This document shows, piece after piece, positions 11,901 to 23,607 of a stretch of DNA of 34,393 nt. This DNA is from Rhizoclosmatium globosum (taxonomy: Eukaryota > Chytridiomycota > Chytridiomycetes > Chytridiales > Chytriomycetaceae): contig MCGO01000315.1 in assembly GCA_002104985.1 (NCBI GenBank), forward strand, positions 1 through 34,393, in the 5' to 3' direction. How positions within the stretch are numbered: position 1 is the stretch's first letter; every line of letters starts with the position of its first letter. The notes under the pieces were generated by a model. The model was not told the origin of the DNA. It ran no database searches and saw nothing but the letters and a program-made list of their open reading frames with translations. A program made the position numbers and the translations under genes.

Positions 11901-13999
11901 CGCCAATAACAATGGGAAAACCTGCAAACTCTTTTTTCTAAGCAAAGTGCACCTATCTCTCCAAGAAGGAAGACTACAAGAAGCAGATTTGGACAATCTT
12001 TCAAATTGCTTTGACTAGGCCCTAAAAGGCCTAGTTCTCTTGTGACGCCAATAACAATGGGAAAACCTGCAAACTCTTTTTTCTAAGCAAAGTGCACCTA
12101 TCTCTCCAAGATGAAAGACTCCAAGAAGCAGATTTGGACAATCTTTCAAATTGCTTTGACAAGGCCCTAAAAGGCCTAGTTCTCTTGTGACGCCAATAAC
12201 AATGGGAAAACCTGCAAACTCTTTTTTCTAAGCAAAGTGCACCTATCTCTCCAAGATGAAAGACTCCAAGAAGCAGATTTGGACAATCTTTCAAATTGCT
12301 CTGACTTGGCCCTGAAAAGGCCAGGTCCAGTTTCGGAACCATTGACACTGTAAGACACTTCAAACTTGATTTTCTAAGCAAAGTGCACGTATCTCTCCAA
12401 GAAAGAAGACTCCAAGAAGCAGATTTGGACAATCTTTCAAATTGCTTTGACAAGGCCCTAAAAGGCCTAGTTCTCTTGTGACGCCAATAACAATGGAAAA
12501 CCTGCAAACTCTTTTTTCTAAGCAAAGTGCACCTATCTCTCCAAGATGAAAGACTCCAAGAAGCAGATTTGGACAATCTTTCAAATTGCTCTGACTTGGC
12601 CCTGAAAAGGCCAGGTCCAGTTTCGGAACCATTGACACTGTAAGACACTTCAAACTTGATTTTCTAAGCAAAGTGCACGTATCTCTCCAAGAAAGAAGAC
12701 TCCAAGAAGCAGATTTGGACAATCTTTCAAATTGCTTTGACTAGGCCCTAAAAGGCCTAGTTCTCTTGTGACGCCAATAACAATGGGAAAACCTGCAAAC
12801 TCTTTTTTGTAAGCAAAATGCACCTATCTCTCCAAGAAGGAAGACTACAAGAAGCAGATTTGGACAATCTTTCAAATTGCTTTGACTAGGCCCTAAAAGG
12901 CCTAGTTCTCTTGTGACGCCAATAACAATGGGAAAACCTGCAAACTCTTTTTTCTAAGCAAAGTGCACCTATCTCTCCAAGATGAAAGACTCCAAGAAGC
13001 AGATTTGGACAATCTTTCAAATTGCTCTGACTTGGCCCTGAAAAGGCCAGGTCCAGTTTCGGAACCATTGACACTGTAAGACACTTCAAACTTGATTTTC
13101 TAAGCAAAGTGCACGTATCTCTCCAAGAAAGAAGACTCCAAGAAGCAGATTTGGACAATCTTTCAAATTGCTTTGACTAGGCCCTAAAAGGCCTAGTTCT
13201 CTTGTGACGCCAATAACAATGGGAAAACCTGCAAACTCTTTTTTCTAAGCAAAGTGCACCTATCTCTCCAAGAAGGAAGACTACAAGAAGCAGATTTGGA
13301 CAATCTTTCAAATTGCTTTGACTAGGCCCTAAAAGGCCTAGTTCTCTTGTGACGCCAATAACAATGGGAAAACCTGCAAACTCTTTTTTCTAAGCAAAGT
13401 GCACCTATCTCTCCAAGATGAAAGACTCCAAGAAGCAGATTTGGACAATCTTTCAAATTGCTTTGACAAGGCCCTAAAAGGCCTAGTTCTCTTGTGACGC
13501 CAATAACAATGGGAAAACCTGCAAACTTTTTTTCTAAGCAAAGTGCACCTATCTCTCCAAGATGAAAGACTCCAAGAAGCAGATTTGGACAATCTTTCAA
13601 ATTGCTCTGACTTGGCCCTGAAAAGGCCAGGTCCAGTTTCGGAACCATTGACACTGTAAGACACTTCAAACTTGATTTTCTAAGCAAAGTGCATGTATCT
13701 CTCCAAGAAAGAAGACTCCAAGAAGCAGATTTGGACAATCTTTCAAATTGCTTTGACTAGGCCCTAAAAGGCCTAGTTCTCTTGTGACGCCAATAACAAT
13801 GGGAAAACCTGCAAACTCTTTTTTCTAAGCAAAGTGCACGTATCTCTCCAAGAAAGAAGACTCCAAGAAGCAGATTTGGACAATCTTTCGAATTGCTTTG
13901 ACAAGGGCCTAAAAGGCCTAGTTCTCTTGTGACGCCAATAACAATGGGAAAACCTGCAAACTCTTTTTTCTAAGCAAAGTGCACCTATCTCTCCAAGAA
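2980..13999. repeat. 11 kb tandem satellite, about 76 units of 145-146 bases, two subtypes
   Basis: Head-to-tail repeat. Unit starts such as ctaggccc fall at 3595 and 3740 (145 bases), and the other subtype at 3158 and 3304 (146 bases). Subtype B starts with an inverted repeat CTAGGCC-CTAAAA-GGCCTAG followed by ttctcttgtgacgcc; subtype A starts TTGGCCCTGAAAAGGCCAGG followed by tccagtttcgg. The two differ over about the first 60 bases and are nearly the same over the remaining 85 (tctaagcaaagtgcac to aaattgct). By hand count about 22 units are A and 54 are B. The first unit (about 3017) is the most diverged, and the array ends inside a unit at about 13999. Minus-strand reading frames of 60-205 codons occur only because the unit is poor in stops. 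No gene is seen inside. The length is close to the DNA in one nucleosome core. Centromeric or heterochromatic function is possible but unproven. Confidence 0.97.
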
Positions 14000-15033
14000 C
14001 AGATTGTGTTTTATACTTGAGATTGAAAACAAAATCTGTGCAGCCCCAAATGGATTGGTAGTCATTGCAATTATGCTGGCAAAGTCCAGTATATGAATGA
14101 GGGTGATTGTAAGAGCAAGTTGATTATGTTCTCCATTAATTCCTTGTATTTGGATTCATATATCTCTATCTGTTGATGTTCAAGGATTGGATTCACATCC
14201 AGTTGGATTCATTATCCCTCCAACAGAGATTATCACAATATAAACTCTTTATATTTATCTTTATTTAATTGTAAATAAAACACATCTTCTCGACTCATAC
14301 TTCTTGCTTCGAAGGACACAACACTTAACATCTTCCTAGGAGATATAGTGAAAGGGACGCCTTGACCATCCGTGGGTTGTGCTTTTGGATCTAGCAGTAT
14401 GGGTTTTCAAGCTGCTCAGAGAGATTGAGAAGATTTAATGGTTTTCAACCAATCAGAACGCTTCATCACAGTGTTGACAAATGGGTTCCATTGACCCATT
14501 GGCCCTTATACAACAAGGACCATTTACCCATTCAGTGATTGGTAAACACCAAAGTGGCAGTAAAAACACCTATAAGAAGGGTGGAGTCTGCAGCAAGAAA
14601 GACTCAGTTCTCTCTTGACACACAAAACCCAACAGCTCTCAAGCTCACTGTTCAACACTATCCTGGCAACACTCCTGGTAGAAACTGTATACTGTGTCAG
14701 TCTTTCCATGTCAAAACCCCATTCAAATAATTTTCTCAATGTGCTGTTGACATCTCAAATTTGAAACCAAATGGAGATCCTGCACAATGCAAGGCTCTTC
14801 TTTAGAAAAACAGAAATATCAGAAGTATAACAGGGTCAACTCGTATAGTTGCAAAGTCTTTGGGCATCTCAGAGATTCCAATCACAGCTTCATTTCCTGG
14901 ACAAAATGTACCTCTCAATTCAGTCATGGACTTAATGCATTTAGACCCACGTGGAACCCTTCAGAAGGAGTTTGAACTTTTATCTATAAGGCTGCCACCC
15001 AAGCACCTTCTGCAGATGAGTAATGAGTTTTGG
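14000..15033. other. Gene-poor stretch between satellite and pseudogene
   Basis: Unique sequence directly after the truncated last satellite unit. It holds a possible LTR (listed separately). Near 14570 there is a promoter-like CCTATAAGAAGG followed about 30 bases on by actcagttctct. Two short plus-strand frames follow (14539-14730 and 14860-15069, 63 and 69 codons), neither with a family I recognise. The second runs into the transcription factor pseudogene and changes to it abruptly at about 15034. Nothing here supports a working gene. Confidence 0.5.
14171..14323 (+). mobile_element. Possible solo LTR (copia-like ends)
   Basis: A 153-base segment starts TGTTGATG and ends ACACAACA, giving the inverted TGTTG..CAACA ends common in copia-type LTRs. 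It contains a TATA-like stretch (tataaactctttatattta) and, downstream, an aataaa poly(A)-type signal, in the order expected of an LTR. Against it: the flanking five bases (ctatc and cttaa) do not form a target duplication, no second LTR is seen, and no reverse transcriptase or integrase frame follows. It may be chance in AT-rich DNA. Confidence 0.25.
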
Positions 15034-15659
15034 GCTTCCAAGCTCCTCACCAATATACCTCAGCACTGAAAACCAATCCATAATCATACACTCAACAAAC
15101 CAGTGCCTCAAATTGGTGTAGCACATGTCCTTGATATGGGTATTTTTCGACTACACAGAAGGCGAGGAAGGTTGTGCGCGTATCCCAAAAGAAGAACACG
15201 ACTTTTATTTTGTGAATTTCCAGCTGTTACAGTTCTTTGAACTGTCTGTTGTGTTTTGGTTTGTTTCGTGTCAGATGGATCCTGTGTAGATAAGGTGATG
15301 GGGTTGGAGGAGTGGGAGTGTGGTGTTACAATGTCGCAGGTGAAGGTATTGTTGTGGGGTTGCGGGTTTATGATTTGCACGTGAGTTTGGGGAGTCCTGT
15401 TCTTGTGGCTGTTGATGCTATGATTTTGGAGATGAAGGAGGTGGTTAGGACAGGGGTTTGGTCACATGTTTTTGGTTGAGTGATGTAGACGTTGGAGTCG
15501 GGGATTTCGGCAGTGTTGATTGGGACAAACAGGAGGGATGGTGACGTTCTTCATGAGCCGTATTGTCGTATAGGGTTGTTTGGATTTGAGATTGGGAATC
15601 AGTTTCGGTGGAAGGGACAGAGTGAGGAACGTTGGAGGATCTGGAAACCGCATTATTAA
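15034..15659 (+). pseudogene. Third copy of the zinc-cluster factor, 3' part only (TF3 relic)
   Basis: The segment aligns along its whole length with TF1 from about 2185 to 2813, much more closely than TF1 aligns with TF2. Examples are the shared blocks caccaatatacctcagc, cgtatcccaaaagaagaac and ttgagattgggaatcagttt. It is dead: at least two in-frame TAG codons arise by substitution (near 15118 and 15287), several indels occur, and the zinc clusters and first two thirds are missing. Homology begins abruptly at about 15034, which marks a breakpoint. It keeps the TTTGAAC at 15236 that TF1 lacks, which supports a base missing from TF1. It is a recent partial duplicate of TF1, on the same strand, beyond the satellite. 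Confidence 0.9.
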
Positions 15660-15933
15660 CCTCTTGAGCACGGAGGGGTGAAAATTTTTTTCGTATGTTT
15701 TTCCCTGTTGGCGTTTGGAAAGCACGCACACCTACAGACCCTCTTGCAGTGCAACTATGGCTATTGGCGACTGTGGTAATGACAGATCCAACAGAGAAAG
15801 AGTATCCCTTGGATTTGATAGCAAAATGAGTGCACTGGAGTCCTCAGGAAGGAACGACAGTAACAATGAGGATGAACGAACGAAGATATGTGGCGATGGC
15901 TAAATGTGAGAATCAGGCTTTTGCTAGTGCTCT

Positions 15934-16110
15934 ATGTCCCGGCATATCTACAGGGAATATTGCAAAGCCAACCCCGTTTGTGTGGAGTGTGACCCAAACG
16001 TGAGTATTTGTGACTGTTGTATGAAACCAACATACCACACTATTGACAATGTCTGGAAGTGTTTAAGAAATAAAGGATTAAATAAAGAATCTGTTGTTTA
16101 TTGGAGTTGA
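15934..16110 (+). pseudogene. Small Cys-rich ORF resembling the C-terminal zinc ribbon of piggyBac transposases
   Basis: A 58-codon frame from ATG 15934 to TGA 16108-16110 contains YCKANPVCVECD, then SICDCCMKPTYHT. Known piggyBac-family transposases end in a cysteine-rich ribbon with the pattern C-x2-C-D..-LC..-C...YHT, and the spacing and closing YHT here fit well. No DDE catalytic domain is visible upstream: the preceding 275 bases hold only a 62-codon frame without recognisable motifs. I read this as the tail of a decayed transposase. A small independent zinc-binding protein is the alternative. The assignment rests on the motif alone. Confidence 0.35.
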
Positions 16111-16904
16111 CTGGTATGACCCTGCTTGATCAATCGACAGCCGCACCCAATCAAAACGGTCATGGATTCTTCATTGAATTGGTCAGAAGCAGCCTGGAAG
16201 TTTGAGGGTGCTGATGTGGTGCACAAGTAGCCAAAATGTATTTCCATTTTGTGGATTGTAAACGTTAAGAATCGTATTGAAAATGAGCTATTTAATTGTT
16301 CTGTTGCCTCTATGGACTTTCATGACGTTTTTTGGGTTATATGCCACTTCCAATTATTAATTCCCAAGGAAGAAATAGAAATAAATACGCAAAAGACAAA
16401 AGAATGGAGTAGAAAGAAAAAGCAACACGTTTTACACTCATAAATCACGTCAAAAATAGCAACTACAGCTGGTTTACTCCAAAAATTGCCTGCGGCGCAA
16501 GTCAAGTTAATTGATGCAAAACAATTACGGAGTTACTTGCCAAATGCTATTATTGCAGGTTATGTCCAGAGCCATAAATTTCTAGCATCCATTTATTTAG
16601 CGAGCTGGAGCTCGCCGCATGTACCGTTCTTAGATTGAATAGTTCGTTTTGTAAAGTCACAATAAAAATAGAATCTAATTTCAAAGAAACAGAAAACATT
16701 ATAATTAATTGATTCAGAAAATACGAGAGGTTTCCTACAGAGCAGCGGCGGCTTCTACAATCTTCTTATGAATTTAGCTGATAGTATTTTATTGTCATGC
16801 ATAGAACGGTGCTCTTTACTTGGTTCTTTGGGGTGTTAGCTTCATGGTGTGAACAAGTTTTCTCTCCTGACATCGCAATTAGTCACTGAAACAGAACACA
16901 ACGC
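16111..16904. other. AT-rich intergenic region upstream of TF2
   Basis: About 800 bases without a gene I can support. It is AT-rich, with one sharp GC-rich palindrome at 16600-16615. The last part must contain the promoter and 5' leader of TF2. Short plus-strand frames (for example 16249-16443) have no recognisable motif and low-complexity lysine-rich content. Confidence 0.5.
16600..16615. repeat. Perfect 7-base inverted repeat, 2-base loop
   Basis: GCGAGCT-GG-AGCTCGC stands out in AT-rich flanks about 290 bases before the TF2 start. It could be a binding site for a dimeric regulator or a trace of a mobile element end. There is no second copy nearby to decide. Confidence 0.4.
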
Positions 16905-18975
16905 ATGGTCAACTTATCGCCTTGCACCAAATGCCGCCGACTTCGACGCAAATGTGTTCCAAGGCTTAATGCCCCATGCGAGCGATGCAGCAGACTGGGC
17001 ATCGAAGTTGATTGTGTCTATGAGCGGCTGACTCCTCTTGCCTGTCTGCGATGCCAGCAATCCCACCGAAAGTGCACTTACAACGAAGGCTCGGGAGTAT
17101 GTGATAGATGCATGTCCATGGGCATTCCCTGTTCGCTGCCATCAGACAGCAACCTCGAATGGCAAAGTGATCCTCAAACCATGGCAGAACCACGCAACTT
17201 TGGAGCTGAATCGTCTTTGGCTGATCTAGACATGGCTGGATGGCAAGATCAACAAGCCCGGCATTGAGTTTCAACAAAAGCCACAGATGACTCACAATAA
17301 TCAATTCAGCCGCATTCTGCATCAGTTCACACTTGCCTTGGAATCCCCTCTGCGAATTATGATAATCCGGAATGGGAACTTGAGGATCCAGACTTAATGC
17401 CACATTGGAGGACTGGTCCATTGTTTATGAGTACTTTATTCGAAAGGGATCCATTAGCTCTCCTCTGTATGATGCCGAAAGCGTGCTTCGAAATTTCTTT
17501 CAGATGTCGGCCGTGCTGAGGTAACTTCTCTTTCCACATTTTCATCAAAGCTTTCTGATGTTGATTGACATACAATCAAGATTGATTTCGTGCTGTTCCG
17601 CTTTAAAGATAACTACCAACAATGATGCAAAATGCGCTCAGTATTATAGCAGGGCTCGCAAAGCACTTATTCGTTCGGATTTGAAACCATCCCTTGACTT
17701 GATTTCTGCCTACAACTTCATTTACGACCACGGTCGAGCAACCTCGCAACTCCTAATCAGCGAACAATTTCTTCGGCGCTCGATTGAAATGATTATCAAA
17801 TACGATTGAATGTGGATCCTGATGATTCGCCTTGGCTCAGCCATTTAACTGCGAGGGAGAAGGAAGAACGGCGACGCATTTTTTGGTTTTCGTATGATTT
17901 GTTTGCATGGCAGCTTGCTGTGTCGTCTCATCCGATTATTATGGAAATTTCGTGTAATGGAATGAAGCCTCCACGTCAAGTGTATGACCCGAATCCAGTA
18001 TTCGATGACGCACATTGTTTGAAAGAAGGAGCTGGATTGAATGTAATCATCGGAACCATCAAGAACCATTATTCCGTTCCTCCAGCTTCCATCTACCAGC
18101 TGATATCATCCTTGAACACATCACAGCTCGAACATCACTTGAATGCGGTACAGAATTCATTCCCACATCAATACATTATCCACTTTGATGACCCGAAACT
18201 CATAACGCCAGCCGACGAAGTCCGTTTAATTTCACAAATTTCTGCAACCAAGTTCCATCTCTGGTTTTATGCTCTCAATATGACATACCACATCGCCAAG
18301 TCCGCATTCTTTCGGCCAGTCATGTGTCTGACAGCGTTACCATCCTGCTTCCCTATGTATCTCAGCTCCGAAAGCCAATCCATCGTTGCGAAGGCGATTA
18401 CTGAATGCCTTGAATGTGCATGGCGAATGTCTTCCATTTGGGTTTTCTTTGACTACATGACAAGTGAGGATGGACGAGCAAGAATTCCGCCTGAAGAGTA
18501 TGATTTCTATTTCATCAACTTCCAGCCACTTCATGTCTTTGAATTGTGTATCGTTTTCTGGTTTATCGCGTGTCGAATGGATCCTACGTGGATTAGGTTG
18601 ATGGTGTTGGAGGATTGGGGTGTTGAGGTTGCTGTGTCGCGGATGAAAGCGATAGTCGCGGGGTTACGTGTATATGGTGCGCAGGCTAGTGCCGGAAGTC
18701 CTATCATAGCTGCTATTGATGCCATGATTGCGGAGATGGAAGATGTCGTTAGGACAGGGAATCGACCACTGCCATTCAGTTCAAATGAAATGGATGCCTT
18801 GGAACTAGGAATGGCAGCTGCGTCCATCAGCTCTACGCCTATTGAGAGAATCGATTCTACAATTCACGAGCCTTATTGTTTCATGGGTCTGCTCGGGTTT
18901 GAGATTGGAAATAAGTACAGATGGAAAGGACGACACGAAGATTCGTGGAGGTTGTTTTGGAAACTATTCGCGTGA
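16905..18975 (+). CDS. Zn2Cys6 transcription factor with two tandem zinc clusters (TF2), paralogue of TF1
   Basis: Same architecture as TF1. Cluster one is CTKCRRLRRKC..CERC..C with spacing C-x2-C-x6-C-x7-C-x2-C-x8-C. Cluster two is CLRCQQSHRKC..CDRC..C with spacing C-x2-C-x6-C-x8-C-x2-C-x6-C. The long middle and C-terminal region follows (ERRRIFWFSYDL, MKAIVAGLRVYGAQ, HEPYCFMGLLGFEIG). One intron at 17521-17580 sits exactly where TF1 has its intron; its acceptor ends in AAG, which is uncommon. Five single-base losses are needed: two between about 17255 and 17300, then near 17361, 17402 and 17803. With four restored, exon 1 is 620 bases, identical to corrected TF1, which argues against decay. 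The product is about 671 residues. The target is unknown. It ends only 20 bases from the stop of the convergent mannosyltransferase gene. Confidence 0.85.
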
Positions 18976-18995
18976 GGAACAGAGTTTAATTAAAA

Positions 18996-20490
18996 TTACT
19001 GTTTATTGAGATGGCCCATGGCTATCCTTCGTGCCCGCATATATCTTTCATTCACTCCTGGGTATGCTTTCATAAAATCTAGAAATTAAGGTCAGCAACA
19101 GTACTGCAACCACACCGCTGGACTCACCTATGTGTACAATGTCAACTCCAGAATATTTTGTCAATCGATGACATTCCGCTTGCCCTCGTAGTGATCCAAC
19201 CCAGGTATAATCCCCAACCTCTAAATCCGTCAAAGTCTGTCCCTGAGGCATCATATACATTTCAGAAACTTGAAACGGCGGTATATCATCATAATACGCA
19301 TGCTTATGTTTAACCCCATTCGCATGAAGAAACAAAGGCGTCGGTTCAAAAGCCGCGGATCCAAGAGAATCATCAAAATCCATCTGAAGCATACTTTGCC
19401 CACAATACCTCCCACTCCAAAACGACAACTTCACACGATTCGTCTTCAAATGCGGATAAATAGGGTCAATAGCACCACTCCCAGGATGATTCAAGGACGG
19501 CCCGTCAGCCTTCAACGTCACATTCCCTCGCTGGTTCCGTGAATTCACAACAAGGCCAACGGAAACAAGCTGATTCCGATTCAAAAAGTATTCCGAACCC
19601 GCCATCTTAAAGCCCCACCGAAACGCATCCTTGTCTCCCCACATGTAATGGAAATAGAAAGCTGCATGTTGGCAAAAGTAGTGGGCAACTGTGAGACCCC
19701 TAAGAACGCTGGAACGAGACTTATCAAGCACGATTTGGCCGGATTCGAATTCGAATTCAAATGTGTATGGTGTTGATGTGAGTTTCCAGATTGGGTTCTT
19801 GCGGGATGTTGAGCGGAAGTCTGGCCAGAATAAAGCGCCGTATTTTTGGAATGTTTTTGTGGTGAAGAGGTAGGTTGGGTCTCGGAGGGGCATTATGTCT
19901 GGGTCGAGGTGGAGGACTTGTTCGAAGGGGGAGGTGAGGATTGCTGCTACTTTTGGGGCACCCAGGCGCAGTTCTTCGTGGCCCCAGTTGTAGGATTGGA
20001 TTTCGGGTGTGAGAAAGTCCCGTGGGGTAATGTTGTGTTTCCTGTTGTGTTGCCGGGTTCAGTAACTTCGTGGTGATAAGGAAGGGATGATGGTTACCGC
20101 AGGGTTTCAAGCTGCTGTTCATTCATTTCGTTGCTAAGATACGCTATTCATGTATGTTTAACGAGGAGTATCGCAGCGTTATACACTCACCATATTCAAT
20201 CGGTAACTGACATCCTGTTTCCCGCAGAAGGATTGCAGCCATCACAGCCATATCAACAGACTTTCCTGGCCCTGTTATCACCACGCCTCTTGATCCTTTC
20301 ACTACGTAGCTTTGGGGCTTCCTGATGCTGACAGCAGAACACCCTTGACGTGTTTCTGAAGCTCAATTGCTTCACTTTGAATTGCAGAGGCCGTACTTGT
20401 CCATTGGAAGAGAAGGAACAGTGGCACAAGTGTTATTATGATGATGCTGGCTCGCTTAATGGTTATGCGGGGAGGCATCTCTGATTCCAT
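18996..20490 (-). CDS. Golgi alpha-mannosyltransferase, MNN2/MNN1 type (GT71)
   Basis: Family enzymes add alpha-linked mannose from GDP-mannose to glycoproteins in the Golgi. The product (about 447 residues) is a type II membrane protein: a short basic tail, then a hydrophobic anchor (IIIITLVPLFLLF) at about residues 15-30. Next come RGVVITGPGKS.. MAAILLRETGC, typical of the fold start, and FEQVLHLDPDIMPLRDPTYLF with the metal-binding DxD. Then come ALFWPDF, FESGQIVLDKSR and WGDKDAFRWGFK. Four exons: 20490-20191, 20143-20098, 20041-19128 and 19078-18996, separated by introns of 47, 56 and 49 bases. The phases close if one A is restored in the run near 20306, just after the anchor region. The stop faces the TF2 stop at 20 bases, so the 3' ends of the two transcripts probably overlap. 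Confidence 0.82.
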
Positions 20491-20644
20491 GAGAGTTTTA
20501 ATTCAACTTCCTCTCTTTCTCTGTTAAACGGGGTGATAAATTAATAACAGACGGATAGTAGTTTTAAGACTGAAGAACAATTGGTTATATTCTAATGTAA
20601 CCATACAAAAATAAACAAGAAAGCAAATAGAGCGAAATATCCTC

Positions 20645-22147
<1,503 letters not shown>

Positions 22148-22424
22148 TTTCCGCTAAAGTTTTGACAGTGCTCCCCCCAAAAAAGAAAAAAAAGAAAGAG
22201 AGTGTGGCGGTGATGGAGAATTGGAGAAAAGCCCCGACACTGAACTAGTTTTCGTTTCGTTTAATGTTCATAGAAATGGTTTATGATATTTGAGAGTCGT
22301 GTTTCACGTATGGGGAGCAGTGGCTGGTTACAGGCACTTTGGTTGAAACTCAAACTTCACAAGCTTTTTCCCAAATTATTACTCTTTACTATAATATTTT
22401 ACATTAGGAGTCCTCAATATTCAG

Positions 22425-23033
22425 CTACACTTCATTATCACTATCCTCTCGTTTGATTGGTTTTTCGATCGGTTCCGGTGGCCGTTCACACCACAATCCC
22501 TCCTTCTTCCATCCACTAATCTAAAGGTAAAGAGAATATAAGCTTGCATTCCACCTACATTCAACGAAAGAGAAAGAATTACGAACCAGAACAGCAGTAA
22601 TGAAAGTCAAAGGCACAGGTTTCTGAAACCGCCTTCCATTCACCAAGTTTTCATAAACATCATTGAATTGAGAAGGATGGACTTTGCTGACGGACGGATG
22701 AGCCTTATAATCTCGTTGGCAGTCTCCCGTTTCAGAGTACGGGGCGTGACCTTTTGTCCATTCTCGCCGTGTTGATTCCCAGTGAGACAGTCCAGGTTCA
22801 TGCGTATGTGATGAGGTTGAAGGATGAGATTGTGAGGTTCTAATTAAGGTAATCAGCTTTCGCACAAGGGTCAATGTTCGTAGGTGTCTCCGGGTAACGT
22901 ACGATGAGGGATCATGAGGCTGATCCTGATGCAGAGAAGGTTGCTTTGTGAAGGAAATGTGTTCGATGGATAGCTCGTGGATGGGAAGATGCGATGTGGA
23001 GCCACTTGTTTCTTCAACAGACGTTTTTGACAT
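22425..23033 (-). CDS. DUF4050 (Gag1-like clamp) family protein
   Basis: A fungal protein of poorly known function. The conserved part reads GLSHWESTRREWTKG, then YENLVNGRRFQKPVPL, then GWKKEGLW near the C terminus: tryptophans, a Y..LV..GRR..KP element and a closing GW..EG.W, the pattern I associate with DUF4050. The N-terminal 75 residues are Ser/His-rich and probably disordered. The last intron (22586-22521) joins TAVL to ISGWKK, with an unusual donor GTTCGT. A 63-base segment (22902-22840, GTACGT..AATTAG, branch-like CTGAT) also looks like an intron although it is open in frame; if removed, the protein is about 159 residues rather than 180. It is one of the few genes here with no frame break. 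The family call is from motif memory. Confidence 0.55.
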
Positions 23034-23607
23034 GTTTTTATGAACTGATTTAGGAATGCGGGATACTGTTATAATTATGATACATTTGTTAAATCTTCAG
23101 GGTGTTTTATTCTATTTGAGTGAGCTAGTCCATGGTTGTGTATGATTAAACACGCAGGAATCAATAATAATTGATTATGACGTACCTCCTGCAGTCTAGT
23201 CCAATAAATGCGAATAAATGGCCGTAATAAAGCACGTCTCTATTCATTATTCGCAGTTATTCGCAGTGTTCTCACTTTGTTTGTTCCATTCGATTGTTCA
23301 AATTTTCGTGACTGAGATCCTCCACTTGAGAGGACCAACGTATCAAACCCGGACGCCCGCCTTCAGCCCGACTCTCCGGCTCTCTTCCCTGTCTGATTTG
23401 ATTTAAAAGTGCGCGTGTCGAAGGTGCGAGTGGTTGTTGTTTTTAGTGATTGTTTCGAAGCGAGTGAGTGACAGGCTCAACTAAAACAAACTACTTCACA
23501 ACCAACCAACCAACAACCAACCAACCTGAACCTCCTTTTCTATTCACCCAATCTACTCGCCGCCTTCAGCCATAAACCAACAAACCAAACCAACCAAAAC
23601 AACCCAA
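23034..23607. promoter_or_regulatory. Divergent promoter region; C/A-rich 5' leader of GSK3
   Basis: 574 bases separate the starts of the DUF4050 gene (minus) and GSK3 (plus) and must hold both promoters. From about 23478 to the GSK3 ATG the plus strand is almost free of G and rich in CAAC and CCAA repeats (for example ccaaccaaccaacaacc near 23502). This is an unstructured leader of the kind that usually permits efficient scanning. No clear TATA box was found. Confidence 0.5.

Noticed and set aside
3049..13738. Many minus-strand reading frames of 60-205 codons with ATG starts inside the satellite
   Set aside because: They are translations of the repeat in changing frames (145 is not a multiple of 3), shift at every unit, and repeat only because the DNA repeats. 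There are no coding features beyond few stops.
2980..13999. CRISPR-like array
   Set aside because: Whole units repeat head to tail with no unique spacers, and the setting is a eukaryotic nuclear genome.
14860..15069. Resemblance of NVPLNSVMDLM to the TF1/TF2 segment around SIPPSSIYHIL
   Set aside because: Only a few spaced residues match, while the adjoining TF3 relic matches TF1 at the DNA level. If this were the same copy it should match as well, so chance is more likely.
16905..18975. TF2 as a pseudogene because of five frame breaks
   Set aside because: All breaks are one-base losses like those in essential neighbours, and corrected exon 1 is exactly as long as in corrected TF1. Contrast the TF3 relic, which has substitution stops and is truncated.
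19270..20122. Plus- and minus-strand frames overlapping the mannosyltransferase in other frames
   Set aside because: Low-complexity Arg/Pro-rich shadows of a well-supported gene.
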